From: JBBQSN01 sp963825505
GTDB taxonomy: Bacteria; Actinomycetota; Actinomycetes; Actinomycetales; CAWJMD01
Assembly (NCBI GenBank): GCA_963825505.1
Contig: CAWGTL010000024.1
Span: 186,001-250,000 of the forward strand
Direction of reading: 5' to 3'
DNA length: 64,000 bases
The notes under the pieces were generated by a model. It saw only the letters and a program-made list of their open reading frames with translations. It had not been told where the DNA came from and did not search any database. This document shows positions 8,626 through 17,084 of the stretch, piece by piece; position 1 is the stretch's first letter, and every line of letters begins with the position of its first letter. The position numbers and the translations under genes were made by a program.

Positions 8626-10404
8626 TCAGGGGCTGGGTGTCCCGGCGGCACCCGAGGCGGCGGCGCCGGCGTCGGCGGCGTCGCGCTCGTCCCGCTCCTC
8701 GCGCTCGGTCCGCGCGGCGTCCGCACGGTCCTCGCGGTCCTTGCGGGCCTGGTCCAGGCCGGACGACGTGCGCAGCTCGACCTCGGGCAGGAACCCCACG
8801 ACGACGATCGCCAGCGCGAGGATGCAGGCGCCCACGAGGAACACCAGGTCCATCGAGTCCGAGAACCCGACCAGGAACGGGCGGGCCAGCCGTTCGTCCA
8901 GGTCGTCGAGGAAGGACGAGTCGCTCAGCACGCCGGTGGCGCCGGCGCCGGGCTCCTGACCGGACTGCAGCAGCTGCAGCACCGGGGCGTTCGCCGGGTC
9001 GGCCACGACCGCGGGGTCGTTCAGGGCCGCCTGGAAGTCCCGGGTGGGGACGATCTCCTCGAACGCCTTGCGGATGTTGTCGCCGGCCGTGGAGAACAGG
9101 ATCGACAGGAACACCGCGGTGCCGAGCGTGCCGCCGACCTGGCGGAAGAAGGTGGCCGACGAGGTCGCGACACCCATCTCGCGGGGGTCGACCGCGTTCT
9201 GCACGGCCAGGATCAGCGGCTGCATGTTGCCGCCGAGGCCGAGGCCGAACACCACCATGATCACCATCGTCGTCCACATCGGGGTGTCGACGCCGATCCG
9301 GCTGAACGCGAACGCACCGACGGTGAGCAGCACCGCGCCGACCACCGGGAAGATCTTGTAGCGACCGGTGCGGGAGATGAGCTGGCCCGAGACGATCGAG
9401 CCGGTCATGATCCCCGCGGTGAGCGGCAGCAGCAGCAGGCCGGCCTCGGTGGGCGAGGCGCCGCGGACGATCTGCAGGTACAGCGGCAGGCCGGCGAGGA
9501 TGCCGAACATCCCCATGCCGACGATGGTGTTGAGGATCGAGCCGACCGCCACGGTGCGGTTGCGGAACAGCCGCAGCGGCAGCAGCGCCTCGTCGCCGGC
9601 GGCGCGCTCGGCCAGCAGGAACCCGACCAGGCCGCCGAGACCGATCGCCGTGCAGGCGATCGAGCCGAGCGACGTCCAGCCCCACTCCCGGCCCTGCTCG
9701 GCGAGCAGCAGCAGCGGCACCAGGGTGACCGAGAGCAGCACGGCACCGAGCCAGTCGATCCGGTGGTCGACCCGGTGGTGCTCCATGGACAGGACCCGGC
9801 TGACGACGACCAGCGCGAGCAGGCCGAGGGGCACGTTGACGAGGAACACCCAGCGCCAGCCGTCGACGCCGAGGATGGTGTCGGCGCCCGCGAAGAAGCC
9901 ACCGACGACCGGGCCGAGGACGCTGGAGGTGCCGAAGACCGCGAGGAAGTAGCCCTGGTACCTGGCACGCTCGCGGGGCGGCACGATGTCGCCGATGATC
10001 GCCAGCGCCAGGCTGAACAGGCCGCCGGCGCCGATGCCCTGGACGCCGCGGAAGATCGCCAGCCACGTCATCGAGGCGGCGAAGGCGCACAGGACGGAGC
10101 CGACCACGAAGATCGTGATCGCCGCCAGGAAGAACGGCTTGCGGCCGTAGATGTCGGAGAGCTTGCCGTACAGGGGCGTCGCGATCGTCGAGGTGATGAG
10201 GTACGCCGTGGTCGCCCACGCCTGCTGCGACAGGCCCTGCAGGTCGTCGGCGATGGTGCGGATCGACGAGGCGATGATCGTCTGGTCGAGCGCGGCGAGG
10301 AACATGCCGAGCAGCAGGCCGATCAGGATCGTGATGATCTGGCGGTGCGTGAGCGACGGCGCGGAGGGCGCGGACGTCGGTGCACCGACGGGTCGTGCGG
10401 TCAT
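8626..10404 (-). CDS. DHA2-family (14-TM) multidrug MFS exporter
   Basis: 592 aa membrane protein of the EmrB/QacA class. Hydrophobic segments run from residue 25 to about 520. Motif A GKLSDIYGRKP lies between TM2 and TM3, and the motif C region GPVVGGFF is in TM5, which marks drug:proton antiporters. A hydrophilic loop before the last TM segment and a charged C-terminal tail rich in R, E and D are normal for the family. Its start codon overlaps the stop of the MarR gene (ATGA at 10401-10404), so the two are translationally coupled. It presumably exports hydrophobic or toxic compounds; the specificity cannot be read from the sequence. Confidence 0.9.
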   Translation of the reverse strand: MTARPVGAPTSAPSAPSLTHRQIITILIGLLLGMFLAALDQTIIASSIRTIADDLQGLSQQAWATTAYLITSTIATPLYGKLSDIYGRKPFFLAAITIFVVGSVLCAFAASMTWLAIFRGVQGIGAGGLFSLALAIIGDIVPPRERARYQGYFLAVFGTSSVLGPVVGGFFAGADTILGVDGWRWVFLVNVPLGLLALVVVSRVLSMEHHRVDHRIDWLGAVLLSVTLVPLLLLAEQGREWGWTSLGSIACTAIGLGGLVGFLLAERAAGDEALLPLRLFRNRTVAVGSILNTIVGMGMFGILAGLPLYLQIVRGASPTEAGLLLLPLTAGIMTGSIVSGQLISRTGRYKIFPVVGAVLLTVGAFAFSRIGVDTPMWTTMVIMVVFGLGLGGNMQPLILAVQNAVDPREMGVATSSATFFRQVGGTLGTAVFLSILFSTAGDNIRKAFEEIVPTRDFQAALNDPAVVADPANAPVLQLLQSGQEPGAGATGVLSDSSFLDDLDERLARPFLVGFSDSMDLVFLVGACILALAIVVVGFLPEVELRTSSGLDQARKDREDRADAARTEREERDERDAADAGAAASGAAGTPSP

Positions 10405-10943
10405 GCGGACGGCTCCTGGGTGTTCTCCGCCGCTCCGGCGGCGATGTTGCTGAGGACGTGGGGGAGTGCGGCCTGCAGGTCGCCGGCGAGGCGGCCCAGC
10501 AGCTCGGTGAGGCGCTCGGTGTCCGCGCGGTCCCAGCCGGCGACGACGCGGGCGGTCATCCGGTCGCGCTGCTCGCGCATCCGGCGGTGGGTCTCACGGC
10601 CCTTGTCGGTGGCGGCCAGGACGATCGCGCGGCCGTCGTCGGGGTCGGCGCGGCGCTCGACGTGGCCGAGCTGCACCAGCTCGTCGACCTGCCGGCTGAC
10701 CGTCGACGGGTCGACGCCCACCGACTCGGCCAGCGCCTTGGTGCGCATCGGCCCGCCGGCGATCAGGTGGAAGAGCAGCACGTAGGTCGACCACGACACC
10801 CCGTCGTGGCGACGGGCCGCGGCGGCTGTCTTGATGGTGTGCATCGTGCGGGTCAGCACCACGAGGTGCTGGTTGAGCTCGCCGGCGAGGTCGAGATCGG
10901 GGTCTCCGTAGTGCGGGGCCGGCACCAGATCAGGCAGGGGCAT
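10401..10943 (-). CDS. MarR-family repressor of the downstream exporter
   Basis: 180 aa winged-helix regulator. The recognition region DPSTVSRQVDELVQLGHVERR and the wing DPDDGRA are classic MarR. A helical dimerisation region precedes the DNA-binding domain. The gene is first in a leftward unit with the DHA2 exporter (4-nt overlap), the usual arrangement for a ligand-released local repressor of efflux. The 5' flank carries inverted repeats (see 10972-10998) that would suit autoregulation. The effector ligand is unknown. Confidence 0.9.
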   Translation of the reverse strand: MPLPDLVPAPHYGDPDLDLAGELNQHLVVLTRTMHTIKTAAAARRHDGVSWSTYVLLFHLIAGGPMRTKALAESVGVDPSTVSRQVDELVQLGHVERRADPDDGRAIVLAATDKGRETHRRMREQRDRMTARVVAGWDRADTERLTELLGRLAGDLQAALPHVLSNIAAGAAENTQEPSA

Positions 10944-10971
10944 GACAGGGGTCTTTCGATTCGTGTAGCAC

Positions 10972-10998
10972 GCAAGTAGTTGCAGCGTACAGGCAACT
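10972..10998. promoter_or_regulatory. Candidate MarR operator upstream of the efflux operon
   Basis: Two overlapping dyads are seen 30-55 bp upstream of the MarR start: GCAA-N4-TTGC at 10972-10983 and AGTTGC-N9-GCAACT at 10978-10998. They lie where a repressor would block the leftward promoter. Assignment to this MarR protein is by position only. Confidence 0.5.
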
Positions 10999-11039
10999 GT
11001 CGGCAGGTCGACGTCATTCCGGAGCGGGTCTCCGTGACG

Positions 11040-11927
11040 TCAGCCCGTGGCGACGGGCCGGGCCGGGTCGCGGATCCACTGCGACCACGAGCCCGGAAAG
11101 AGGGCGGCGTCGACGCCCACCTCGTGCAGTGCCAGCACCAGCACGGCGGCGGTGACCCCCGACCCGCAGGACGCCGTGGCGTCCGCAGCGCCGGGCGCGG
11201 CCAGCGTGCCCAGGGCCGCGCGCAGGGCGTCGCCCCGCAGCAGCCGTCCGTCGTCGCCGACCACCTCGGCCACCGGCAGGTTGACCGCTCCCGGCACGTG
11301 ACCTGCGACCGGGTCGAGCGGCTCGACCTCGCCGCGGAACCGCTCGGCGGTGCGCACGTCGACCAGCACGCCGTCGGGACGTCCGGTCCGCGCCACCTGG
11401 TCGACCAGCTCCGGCAGGTCGGTCACCGGCATCGACCCGGGGTGCACGACGGCGTCCTCGGCCGGGGCGACGGCCACCTCGCCCGGCTCGGCCGGGTGCC
11501 CGGCGGCCGACCAGGCCGCGAGACCGCCGTCCAGCACCCGGACGTCGTGGTGACCCGCCCAGCGCAGCACCCACCACGCGCGCGCGGCCGCGAGCGGTGG
11601 GCCGTCGCCACCGTCGTAGACGACCACCTCGGTGCCGGGGGAGACGCCGGTGCGGCGCAGCGCCGCCGTCAGCCGCCCGACCGACGGGAGGGGGTGGCGG
11701 CCGCCGTCGCCGGGAGGGTCGGCCAGCTCGGCGTCCAGGTCGAGGAACACCGCCCCCGGCACGTGGCCCTGGAGGTACAGCTCCGGCCGGCTGCCGCCAC
11801 CGGCCAGGGTCCAGCGCACGTCGAGCAGCCGCGGTGGGGCGCCGCTCCCGAGCCGCCGGGCGAGGGCGTCGACCGCGACCAGCGCGCTCGTGCGGGCAGG
11901 GCGCAGCCCGCTGCCGTCGTCCGCCAT
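11040..11927 (-). CDS. sseA: Thiosulfate/3-mercaptopyruvate sulfurtransferase (double rhodanese)
   Basis: 295 aa, two rhodanese domains. The N-terminal domain has VRWTL and GHVPGAVFLD and lacks the active Cys. The C-terminal domain has LVDVRTAERF, GHVPGAVNLP and the active loop ASCGSGVTA, whose Cys carries the persulfide. The CGSGVT loop favours the mercaptopyruvate-type subfamily. The ATG at 11927 fits the family N-terminus. The -10-like TAGGGT (reverse strand, 11936-11941) ends 8 nt before it, so the message may be leaderless. It is divergent from the nitrilase gene with only 24 bp between starts, so the two promoters overlap. Confidence 0.85.
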   Translation of the reverse strand: MADDGSGLRPARTSALVAVDALARRLGSGAPPRLLDVRWTLAGGGSRPELYLQGHVPGAVFLDLDAELADPPGDGGRHPLPSVGRLTAALRRTGVSPGTEVVVYDGGDGPPLAAARAWWVLRWAGHHDVRVLDGGLAAWSAAGHPAEPGEVAVAPAEDAVVHPGSMPVTDLPELVDQVARTGRPDGVLVDVRTAERFRGEVEPLDPVAGHVPGAVNLPVAEVVGDDGRLLRGDALRAALGTLAAPGAADATASCGSGVTAAVLVLALHEVGVDAALFPGSWSQWIRDPARPVATG

Positions 11928-11935
11928 GACCGCGG

Positions 11936-11945
11936 ACCCTACGCT
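11936..11945. promoter_or_regulatory. Overlapping divergent -10 elements (sulfurtransferase / nitrilase)
   Basis: TAGGGT read leftward (11936-11941) and TACGCT read rightward (11940-11945) share two bases. The rightward box ends 6 nt before the GTG at 11952, the spacing of a leaderless transcript; the leftward one ends 8 nt before the ATG at 11927. The two polymerases could not bind at once, so the genes may compete for transcription. Confidence 0.5.
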
Positions 11946-11951
11946 GGGCCC

Positions 11952-12740
11952 GTGCGGGTGGACGTGCTGCAGGTCGCCTACGGCGACGACGAGGGTGTCG
12001 ACGCCCGGCGCGAGCGCGTCGTCGACCTGGTGCGCAGCCGTACCGGCGCCGACCTCGTCGTGCTGCCCGAGCTCTGGCCGCACGGCGGGTTCTCCTACCG
12101 CGACTGGGCCGAGCGGGCCGAGCCGCTGGACGGGCCGACCGTCACCGCCGTGGCCGAGGCGGCGGCCGAGATCGGAGCCGCGGTGCACGCGGGGTCGATC
12201 ATCGAGCGCGACGGCGACGAGCTGTTCAACACCTCGGCGCTGATCACGGTGGACGGGACGCTGCTGGCCAGCTACCGCAAGATCCACCGCTTCGGCTTCG
12301 GGGTCGGCGAGCCCCGCCTGCTGCAGCCCGGCACCGAGCTGGTCACCGCCACGCTCGGGGTCCGCGACCACGGGCCCCTGACCGTGGGCCTGAGCACCTG
12401 CTACGACCTGCGCTTCCCCGAGCTGTACCGCGGCCTGCTCGACGCCGGCGCGGAGCTGGTGCTCGTCCCCGCGGCGTGGCCCGCTGCCCGCGTGCACCAC
12501 TGGACCCTGCTCGCCCGCGCCCGCGCGATCGAGGACCAGGTCGTCGTGGTGGCGGCCAACACGGCCGGCACGCACGCCGGCACCGAGATGGGCGGGCGCA
12601 GCCTCGTGGTCGGACCGTCGGGCGAGGTGCTGGGCGAGGCCGGCGCCGACGAGGAGGTGCTCGTCGTCGAGGTGGACCTCGACCAGGTCGCCGCCGTGCG
12701 CGAGGGGTTCCCGGTGCTCGCGGACCGCCGCCTACCCTGA
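11952..12740 (+). CDS. Carbon-nitrogen hydrolase (nitrilase superfamily, omega-amidase-like)
   Basis: 262 aa with the nitrilase catalytic triad: Glu in LPELWP (near residue 42), Lys in YRKIHRFG (near 111) and Cys in STCYDLRFPEL (near 149). The CYDLRFPEL signature resembles omega-amidases and other small-amide hydrolases. The N-terminus VDVLQVAYGD is a normal first beta strand. The GTG start lies 6 nt after a TACGCT -10 box. No signal peptide is present, so the enzyme is cytosolic. The substrate is not determined; deamidation of alpha-keto acid amides or similar metabolite repair is plausible. Confidence 0.85.
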   Translation: MRVDVLQVAYGDDEGVDARRERVVDLVRSRTGADLVVLPELWPHGGFSYRDWAERAEPLDGPTVTAVAEAAAEIGAAVHAGSIIERDGDELFNTSALITVDGTLLASYRKIHRFGFGVGEPRLLQPGTELVTATLGVRDHGPLTVGLSTCYDLRFPELYRGLLDAGAELVLVPAAWPAARVHHWTLLARARAIEDQVVVVAANTAGTHAGTEMGGRSLVVGPSGEVLGEAGADEEVLVVEVDLDQVAAVREGFPVLADRRLP

Positions 12741-12744
12741 GGTG

Positions 12745-13170
12745 GTGAGCACCAGCAGCCATCTGCGACCGGCGGTCCTGGCCGGCGACCAGACCGTGGT
12801 CGCGATCACCCCGGAGAACGGGGGGTCGCTGGCCGAGGCGCCGGCGCAGGTCGAGCTCACCTACGTGCGGTCCCTGGACGGCTCCCGGGTCTCCGCCACG
12901 ACGACCCCGCCGGACGGCGCCCCGCAGGACGCGCAGGTCGAGGTCGACGGCAGCACCGTGCTGGTGCCGGTCGTCGACGCGGGTGCCGGTCAGTACACCG
13001 TGTCGGTCACCGTCGACGGAGCCACCAGCACCACCGGGTACACGGTGCTGGCACCCGGCGAGGGACCGCCCGAGGCGCCGGTGTCCTCCGGGCCCCTCAT
13101 CATCGGCATCGTCCTCGCCGCGCTGCTGGCTGTGTCCGTGCTGACCATCCGGCGCTGGTTCCGCCGATGA
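12745..13170 (+). CDS. CopC-domain copper resistance protein, membrane anchored
   Basis: 141 aa. A CopC-like beta-sandwich (TPENGGSLAEAPAQVELTY, then a GQYTVSVTVDG strand) is followed by a C-terminal transmembrane segment and a basic RRWFRR tail. Typical CopC proteins have a cleavable signal and an N-terminal copper-binding His; here there is no evident signal peptide, only a single His near the N-terminus, so copper binding is doubtful. A TACCCT -10 box ends 6 nt before the GTG at 12745, which favours this start over the GTG at 12742. The stop overlaps the CopD-CtaG gene (ATGA), so it functions with that protein. Confidence 0.7.
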   Translation: MSTSSHLRPAVLAGDQTVVAITPENGGSLAEAPAQVELTYVRSLDGSRVSATTTPPDGAPQDAQVEVDGSTVLVPVVDAGAGQYTVSVTVDGATSTTGYTVLAPGEGPPEAPVSSGPLIIGIVLAALLAVSVLTIRRWFRR

Positions 13171-15107
13171 GTCGCTCTGCCGCACCGGTTCTCGCGGGGG
13201 CCGGGCTCGTCGCCGTGGTAGCCGCCGTGGCAGGCGCGGTGATCACCGGCGCCGCGGCGCCCTCGCAGTTCGGCGACGCCGGCGTGCTGGTGCGCTGGGG
13301 CTACCCCTTCGCTCGCGCCGTGCACGACGGCTCGGCCGCCGTCGCGATCGGTGGCCTGGTCGCGGCGGCCGTGCTGGTCGCGCCCGACCACCCAGCCTGG
13401 CCGCGCGCCCGCTCGCTCGGCAACGCGGCTGCGGTCGTGTGGGCGCTCGCGGGCGTCGCCGTCCTGGTGCTCGGCGCGGCCGACGTCGTCATGCTGCCTC
13501 TCACGGACCCGGGCTTCGGACCCGCTCTGTGGCAGTACGTCTCGGAGATCTCGATCGGGCGCCAGGTGGCCATCGAGATCGGCGTCGTCGCTGTCGTCGC
13601 GGTGCTCGCGTCTGCCGTCCGCGGGCCGGTCGGCGCCGGGACGGCAGCGGGGCTGGGGGTCGTCGCGCTGGTGCCCCTCGCCCTCACCGGGCACTCCTCG
13701 GGCGCCGCCGACCACGAGCTGGTCGTGTCGTCGTGGTGGCTGCACCTCGTCGGCGTCTGCGTCTGGGCCGGTGGCCTGGTCGCCCTCGCGTGGCTCGGTC
13801 GCCGCGGCGGGCTGGGCCGGCAGGTGGGCGACGTCGCGCGAAGGTACTCGGTGGTGGCCGGGTGGGGTTTCGCCCTGGTCGCGGCGTCCGGCGCCGCCAA
13901 CGCGTGGGCTCGCGTCGGGGGGCTCGATGGCCTGACCAGTCGGTACGGCGCGCTGCTGCTCCTCAAGATCGGCGTGCTCCTCGCGCTGGGCGCGGCCGGC
14001 TGGCGGCACCGGCGCCGGCTGGTCGACCGGCTCGACCGCGACGTGTCCGGTTTCTGGCGGCTGGTCGGCGCGGAGGTGGTGCTGATGGCGCTCGCCCTCG
14101 GCGCGGGCGTCGCCCTCTCGCGCACCGCGAGCCCGGTGCCGGACGAGCCCGCCGCCGTGCCGACCCCGGCCGAGCTGCTCACGGGGGAGCCGCTGCCGCC
14201 GGCGCTGACGCTCGGCCGGCTGTTCACCCAGACCACGCCCGACGTGCTGTGGATCGCCGTCGTCGCGGCGATGGTGGTCGCCTACCTCCTCGGCGTGCGC
14301 CACCTGGTGGCCCGGGGGGACCGCTGGCCCGTGAACCGCACCGTCTTCTGGCTGATCGGCTGCGCCGCACTGCTGTACGTGACCTGCGGCGGCGTGGCCG
14401 TCTACGGCCGGGTGCTGTTCAGCGTGCACATGGTGCAGCACATGACCCTGTCGATGGTGGTGCCGCCGCTACTGGTCTTCGGCGCACCGGTGACGCTCGC
14501 CCTACGATCGCTCGCCCGGCGCAAGGACGGCTCCCGCGGGCCGCGCGAGTGGCTGGTCGGCGTGGTCGAGTCGCGGCCGGCTCGGTTCCTGTCGCACCCG
14601 GTGGTGGCCGCAGTGGTGTTCGCGGGCAGCATGATCGCCTTCTACTACTCGCCGCTGTTCGGTCTCGCGCTGTCGACCCACGTCGGCCACGAGCTGATGA
14701 TGATCCACTTCATCCTGGCCGGGTACCTGTTCGCCAACGGGCTGGTCGGTGTCGATCCCGGACCTGCCCGCCCGGCGTACCCGCTGCGGCTGCTGATCCT
14801 GTTCGCCACCATGGGCTTCCACGCCTTCTTCGGGGTGGCCATCACCTCGAGCGAGGTCCTGCTGGAGTCGACCTACTTCTCGTCCCTCGGCTGGGGCATC
14901 GACGCGCTCGCCGACCAGAAGGACGGCGGCGCGATCGCCTGGGGGATCGGCGAGGTGCCGACGCTGCTGATCGCGATGGTCGTGGCGTACCAGTGGTTCA
15001 GGTCCGACTCGCGCGAGGCCGTGCGCCGTGATCGAGCCGCCGACCGCGACGGCGACGTCGAGCTCACCGAGTACAACGAGATGCTGCAGCGCCTGCGCGA
15101 CAGGTGA
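13167..15107 (+). CDS. CopD-CtaG fusion membrane protein
   Basis: 646 aa polytopic membrane protein. The N-terminal half (to about residue 320) is CopD-like, with His residues in membrane segments (HSSGAADHE, WWLHLVGVCVWAGG) of the type used for copper import. The C-terminal half is a CtaG/caa3-type cytochrome c oxidase assembly factor, with FSVHMVQHMTLS, HVGHELMMIHF and GFHAFFG histidine clusters. This two-domain fusion is common in actinobacteria, where it delivers copper for oxidase assembly. It is coupled to the CopC-domain gene upstream by a 4-nt overlap. Confidence 0.9.
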   Translation: MSRSAAPVLAGAGLVAVVAAVAGAVITGAAAPSQFGDAGVLVRWGYPFARAVHDGSAAVAIGGLVAAAVLVAPDHPAWPRARSLGNAAAVVWALAGVAVLVLGAADVVMLPLTDPGFGPALWQYVSEISIGRQVAIEIGVVAVVAVLASAVRGPVGAGTAAGLGVVALVPLALTGHSSGAADHELVVSSWWLHLVGVCVWAGGLVALAWLGRRGGLGRQVGDVARRYSVVAGWGFALVAASGAANAWARVGGLDGLTSRYGALLLLKIGVLLALGAAGWRHRRRLVDRLDRDVSGFWRLVGAEVVLMALALGAGVALSRTASPVPDEPAAVPTPAELLTGEPLPPALTLGRLFTQTTPDVLWIAVVAAMVVAYLLGVRHLVARGDRWPVNRTVFWLIGCAALLYVTCGGVAVYGRVLFSVHMVQHMTLSMVVPPLLVFGAPVTLALRSLARRKDGSRGPREWLVGVVESRPARFLSHPVVAAVVFAGSMIAFYYSPLFGLALSTHVGHELMMIHFILAGYLFANGLVGVDPGPARPAYPLRLLILFATMGFHAFFGVAITSSEVLLESTYFSSLGWGIDALADQKDGGAIAWGIGEVPTLLIAMVVAYQWFRSDSREAVRRDRAADRDGDVELTEYNEMLQRLRDR

Positions 15108-15116
15108 TCTCGACCG

Positions 15117-15791
15117 TCAGGCGTCGCGGACGAGGGTGGCGACCCACCGGTCCGGGCCGTCGGGTCGCTCGCCGTTCGGCGCTGTCGTGAGCGACACCAG
15201 GCGCACGTCGTCGGCCGCGAGCGCCTCCATCTCCGCGCGGTCCAGCAGCCACGGCGGGCCCTCCTCGGCCGGCCGGTCGCCGCGGACGAACTGGACCGCG
15301 AGCAGCGTGCCGCCGGGGGCCAGCAGCCTCCGGAGCCCCGCCTGCGCGCGGCGGCGCACCACCGGCGCGAGCGCCTGCACCGTGAACACCTCGACCACGA
15401 GGTCGAACGCCGCGACCAGCTCGTCCGGCAGGTCGAGCAGGTCGGCCACCCGGTAGTCGACCGCAGAGCCGGCCCGGCGTGCCGTCGCCAGCCGTACGGC
15501 GGCGGGCGAGATGTCGAAGGCGACTGTGCGCCACCCGTTCTCCGCGAGCACCTCGGCATCGGCGCCGAGCCCGGCGCCCACGACGACCGCGCGGCGACCG
15601 GCACCGTCGTCCGCCGCCCGCACGTGGTCGGCGACGACGTCCGAGGGTGCGTCGCGGTCCCACGGCAGGTCGATGCGGTCGCTCTCGCCCTCGGCCCACA
15701 GCTCGTCGTACCAGCGGGTCGGCGAGCCGTCCGCCATCGCGCGCTCCGCCAGTGCGTCGGCACGAGCGCCCCACGCCCTGTCGTCGGTCAC
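15117..15791 (-). CDS. Class I SAM-dependent methyltransferase (thiopurine-methyltransferase-like)
   Basis: 224 aa. Motif I is VVVGAGLGADAEVL, followed by an acidic post-I residue in VAFDISPAAV and by FDLVVEVFTVQAL (motif II) and LAPGGTLLAVQF (motif III). The N-terminal RWYDELWAEG resembles TPMT-type enzymes. I chose the GTG at 15791, where a CACGAT -10-like box ends 6 nt upstream; a GTG at 15806 would add five residues. It ends 10 bp from the convergent CopD-CtaG gene. The substrate is unknown. Confidence 0.75.
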   Translation of the reverse strand: MTDDRAWGARADALAERAMADGSPTRWYDELWAEGESDRIDLPWDRDAPSDVVADHVRAADDGAGRRAVVVGAGLGADAEVLAENGWRTVAFDISPAAVRLATARRAGSAVDYRVADLLDLPDELVAAFDLVVEVFTVQALAPVVRRRAQAGLRRLLAPGGTLLAVQFVRGDRPAEEGPPWLLDRAEMEALAADDVRLVSLTTAPNGERPDGPDRWVATLVRDA

Positions 15792-15834
15792 GGTGCCATC
15801 GTGCACCGCCCGGCCCGGGGAGCGACAGGACCGG

Positions 15835-17028
15835 TCAGGCCGTCGTCCCGACCGGTGCGTCGAGGCCGACCCGGTGGTCGGTCATCCACGCGGTGCTGCG
15901 GTCGGTGACGAACCAGCGGAAGGCGACCCGCATGCCGGCGTCGCGGGCCACCGTCCCCAGCCGGCCCGGGATCTTGGCGCTGCTCGTCCGCGCACCCGCC
16001 CTCACGACGCGCTCGACCCGGGACCGCCGGGCCGCCTCGTAGGCGGCGAAGGCGGCGGGGGGCTCACGGTGGTCGCGCAGGCAGGCGGCCAGCACCACCG
16101 CGTCCTCGAGCGCGAGGGAGGCGCCCTGGCCGGAGCTGGGCGAGGGTGCGTGCGCGGCGTCGCCCACGAGGACGGCGCGACCGCGGTGCCAGGTGGGTAC
16201 GTGGCCGAGGTCGTGGGTGCTGTCGCCCGCGAGCTCGAGCCGCCCGGTGCGCACCAGCTCGGCGGCCGGTCCGGCGTCCGCCTCCAGCAGGCCCACCAGC
16301 TGGTCCTGCCACTGCCGGTCCGAGGTGCGGGCACGCTCCTCGCGCCCGATCGCCTCGCGCGGGACGTTGACGAACCACACGACGTCGCCCGCCGGTGTCG
16401 GGTGGGCGCCGAAGAACGCCTTCCTGCCGAAGACGAAGTGCCACGCCTCGGCCGGAAGGGCGGCGGCGAGCGGCGTCCCCCGGGTGATGCCGCCGAAGTT
16501 CGCGAGACCGACGTACCGCGCGTCCGGGGCCCCGGGGTCGACGGCCCGGCGCACCAGCGAGCGCACGCCGTCGGCCCCGACGACGACGTCGGCCGCGAGC
16601 CGCTCGCCGTCCTCGAGCGCCACCGCACCCGCGGCGGTCTCGACCGACGAGACCCGCGCCCCGTACCGCACCTGCACCCCGCGGGCGGCCGCCTCGCGGG
16701 CGAGCACGTCGGCCAGCGCGGACCGCTTGAGCGTCAGGGCGACGGTGCCGTCGGTCAGGGGACGTCCGAGCGAGAGGTCGCCGAGCAGGCGCCCGGACGA
16801 GCTCACCATCCGGTTGCTCCGGCTCGGGAGAGCGTCCTCACGAACGGTCTCCAGCACGCCCAGGACGTCGAGCGCGGCCAGTCCGTTCGGCGCCACGGTC
16901 AGGTACGACCCCGCATCCGGGTCGGACGCCGGTCGGCGCTCGAGCACCACCGCCTCGACGCCGACGCGCTGCAGCGCCAGCGCGCACGCCGGACCGGCCA
17001 CCCCGCCGCCCACCACCACAGCTCTCAT
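15835..17028 (-). CDS. FAD-dependent monooxygenase (PHBH-type)
   Basis: 397 aa group A flavoprotein monooxygenase. The FAD Rossmann motif is VVVGGGVAGPACAL at the N-terminus, the middle has VVVGADGVRSLVR (DG motif) and the C-terminal GD motif is VLVGDAAHAPSPSSGQG. These are diagnostic for NAD(P)H-dependent aromatic hydroxylases and related enzymes. It is divergent from a MarR gene with 53-56 bp between starts and palindromes in that gap, so it is probably controlled by that MarR. The substrate is unknown; aromatic or xenobiotic hydroxylation, or antibiotic modification, are options. Confidence 0.85.
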   Translation of the reverse strand: MRAVVVGGGVAGPACALALQRVGVEAVVLERRPASDPDAGSYLTVAPNGLAALDVLGVLETVREDALPSRSNRMVSSSGRLLGDLSLGRPLTDGTVALTLKRSALADVLAREAAARGVQVRYGARVSSVETAAGAVALEDGERLAADVVVGADGVRSLVRRAVDPGAPDARYVGLANFGGITRGTPLAAALPAEAWHFVFGRKAFFGAHPTPAGDVVWFVNVPREAIGREERARTSDRQWQDQLVGLLEADAGPAAELVRTGRLELAGDSTHDLGHVPTWHRGRAVLVGDAAHAPSPSSGQGASLALEDAVVLAACLRDHREPPAAFAAYEAARRSRVERVVRAGARTSSAKIPGRLGTVARDAGMRVAFRWFVTDRSTAWMTDHRVGLDAPVGTTA

Positions 17029-17039
17029 CGGGCTACCCT

Positions 17040-17074
17040 CTCGTTACGAGAACCAGATATTTCGAATAACGAAA
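17040..17074. promoter_or_regulatory. Candidate MarR operators between monooxygenase and marR
   Basis: CTCGT-T-ACGAG (17040-17050) and TTTCG-N5-CGAAA (17060-17074) are two A+T-richer dyads in the divergent promoter region, which is otherwise very GC rich. They could serve as operators for the adjacent MarR protein. The inference rests on position and symmetry. Confidence 0.5.
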
Positions 17075-17084
17075 GGATGGCGTG

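Noticed and set aside
6512..8959. Long rightward open frame of 815 codons opposite the GH13 gene
   Set aside because: It is antisense to a gene with complete catalytic motifs. Its protein is rich in H, R, G, V and Q without any domain, as expected of opposite-strand frames in GC-rich DNA.
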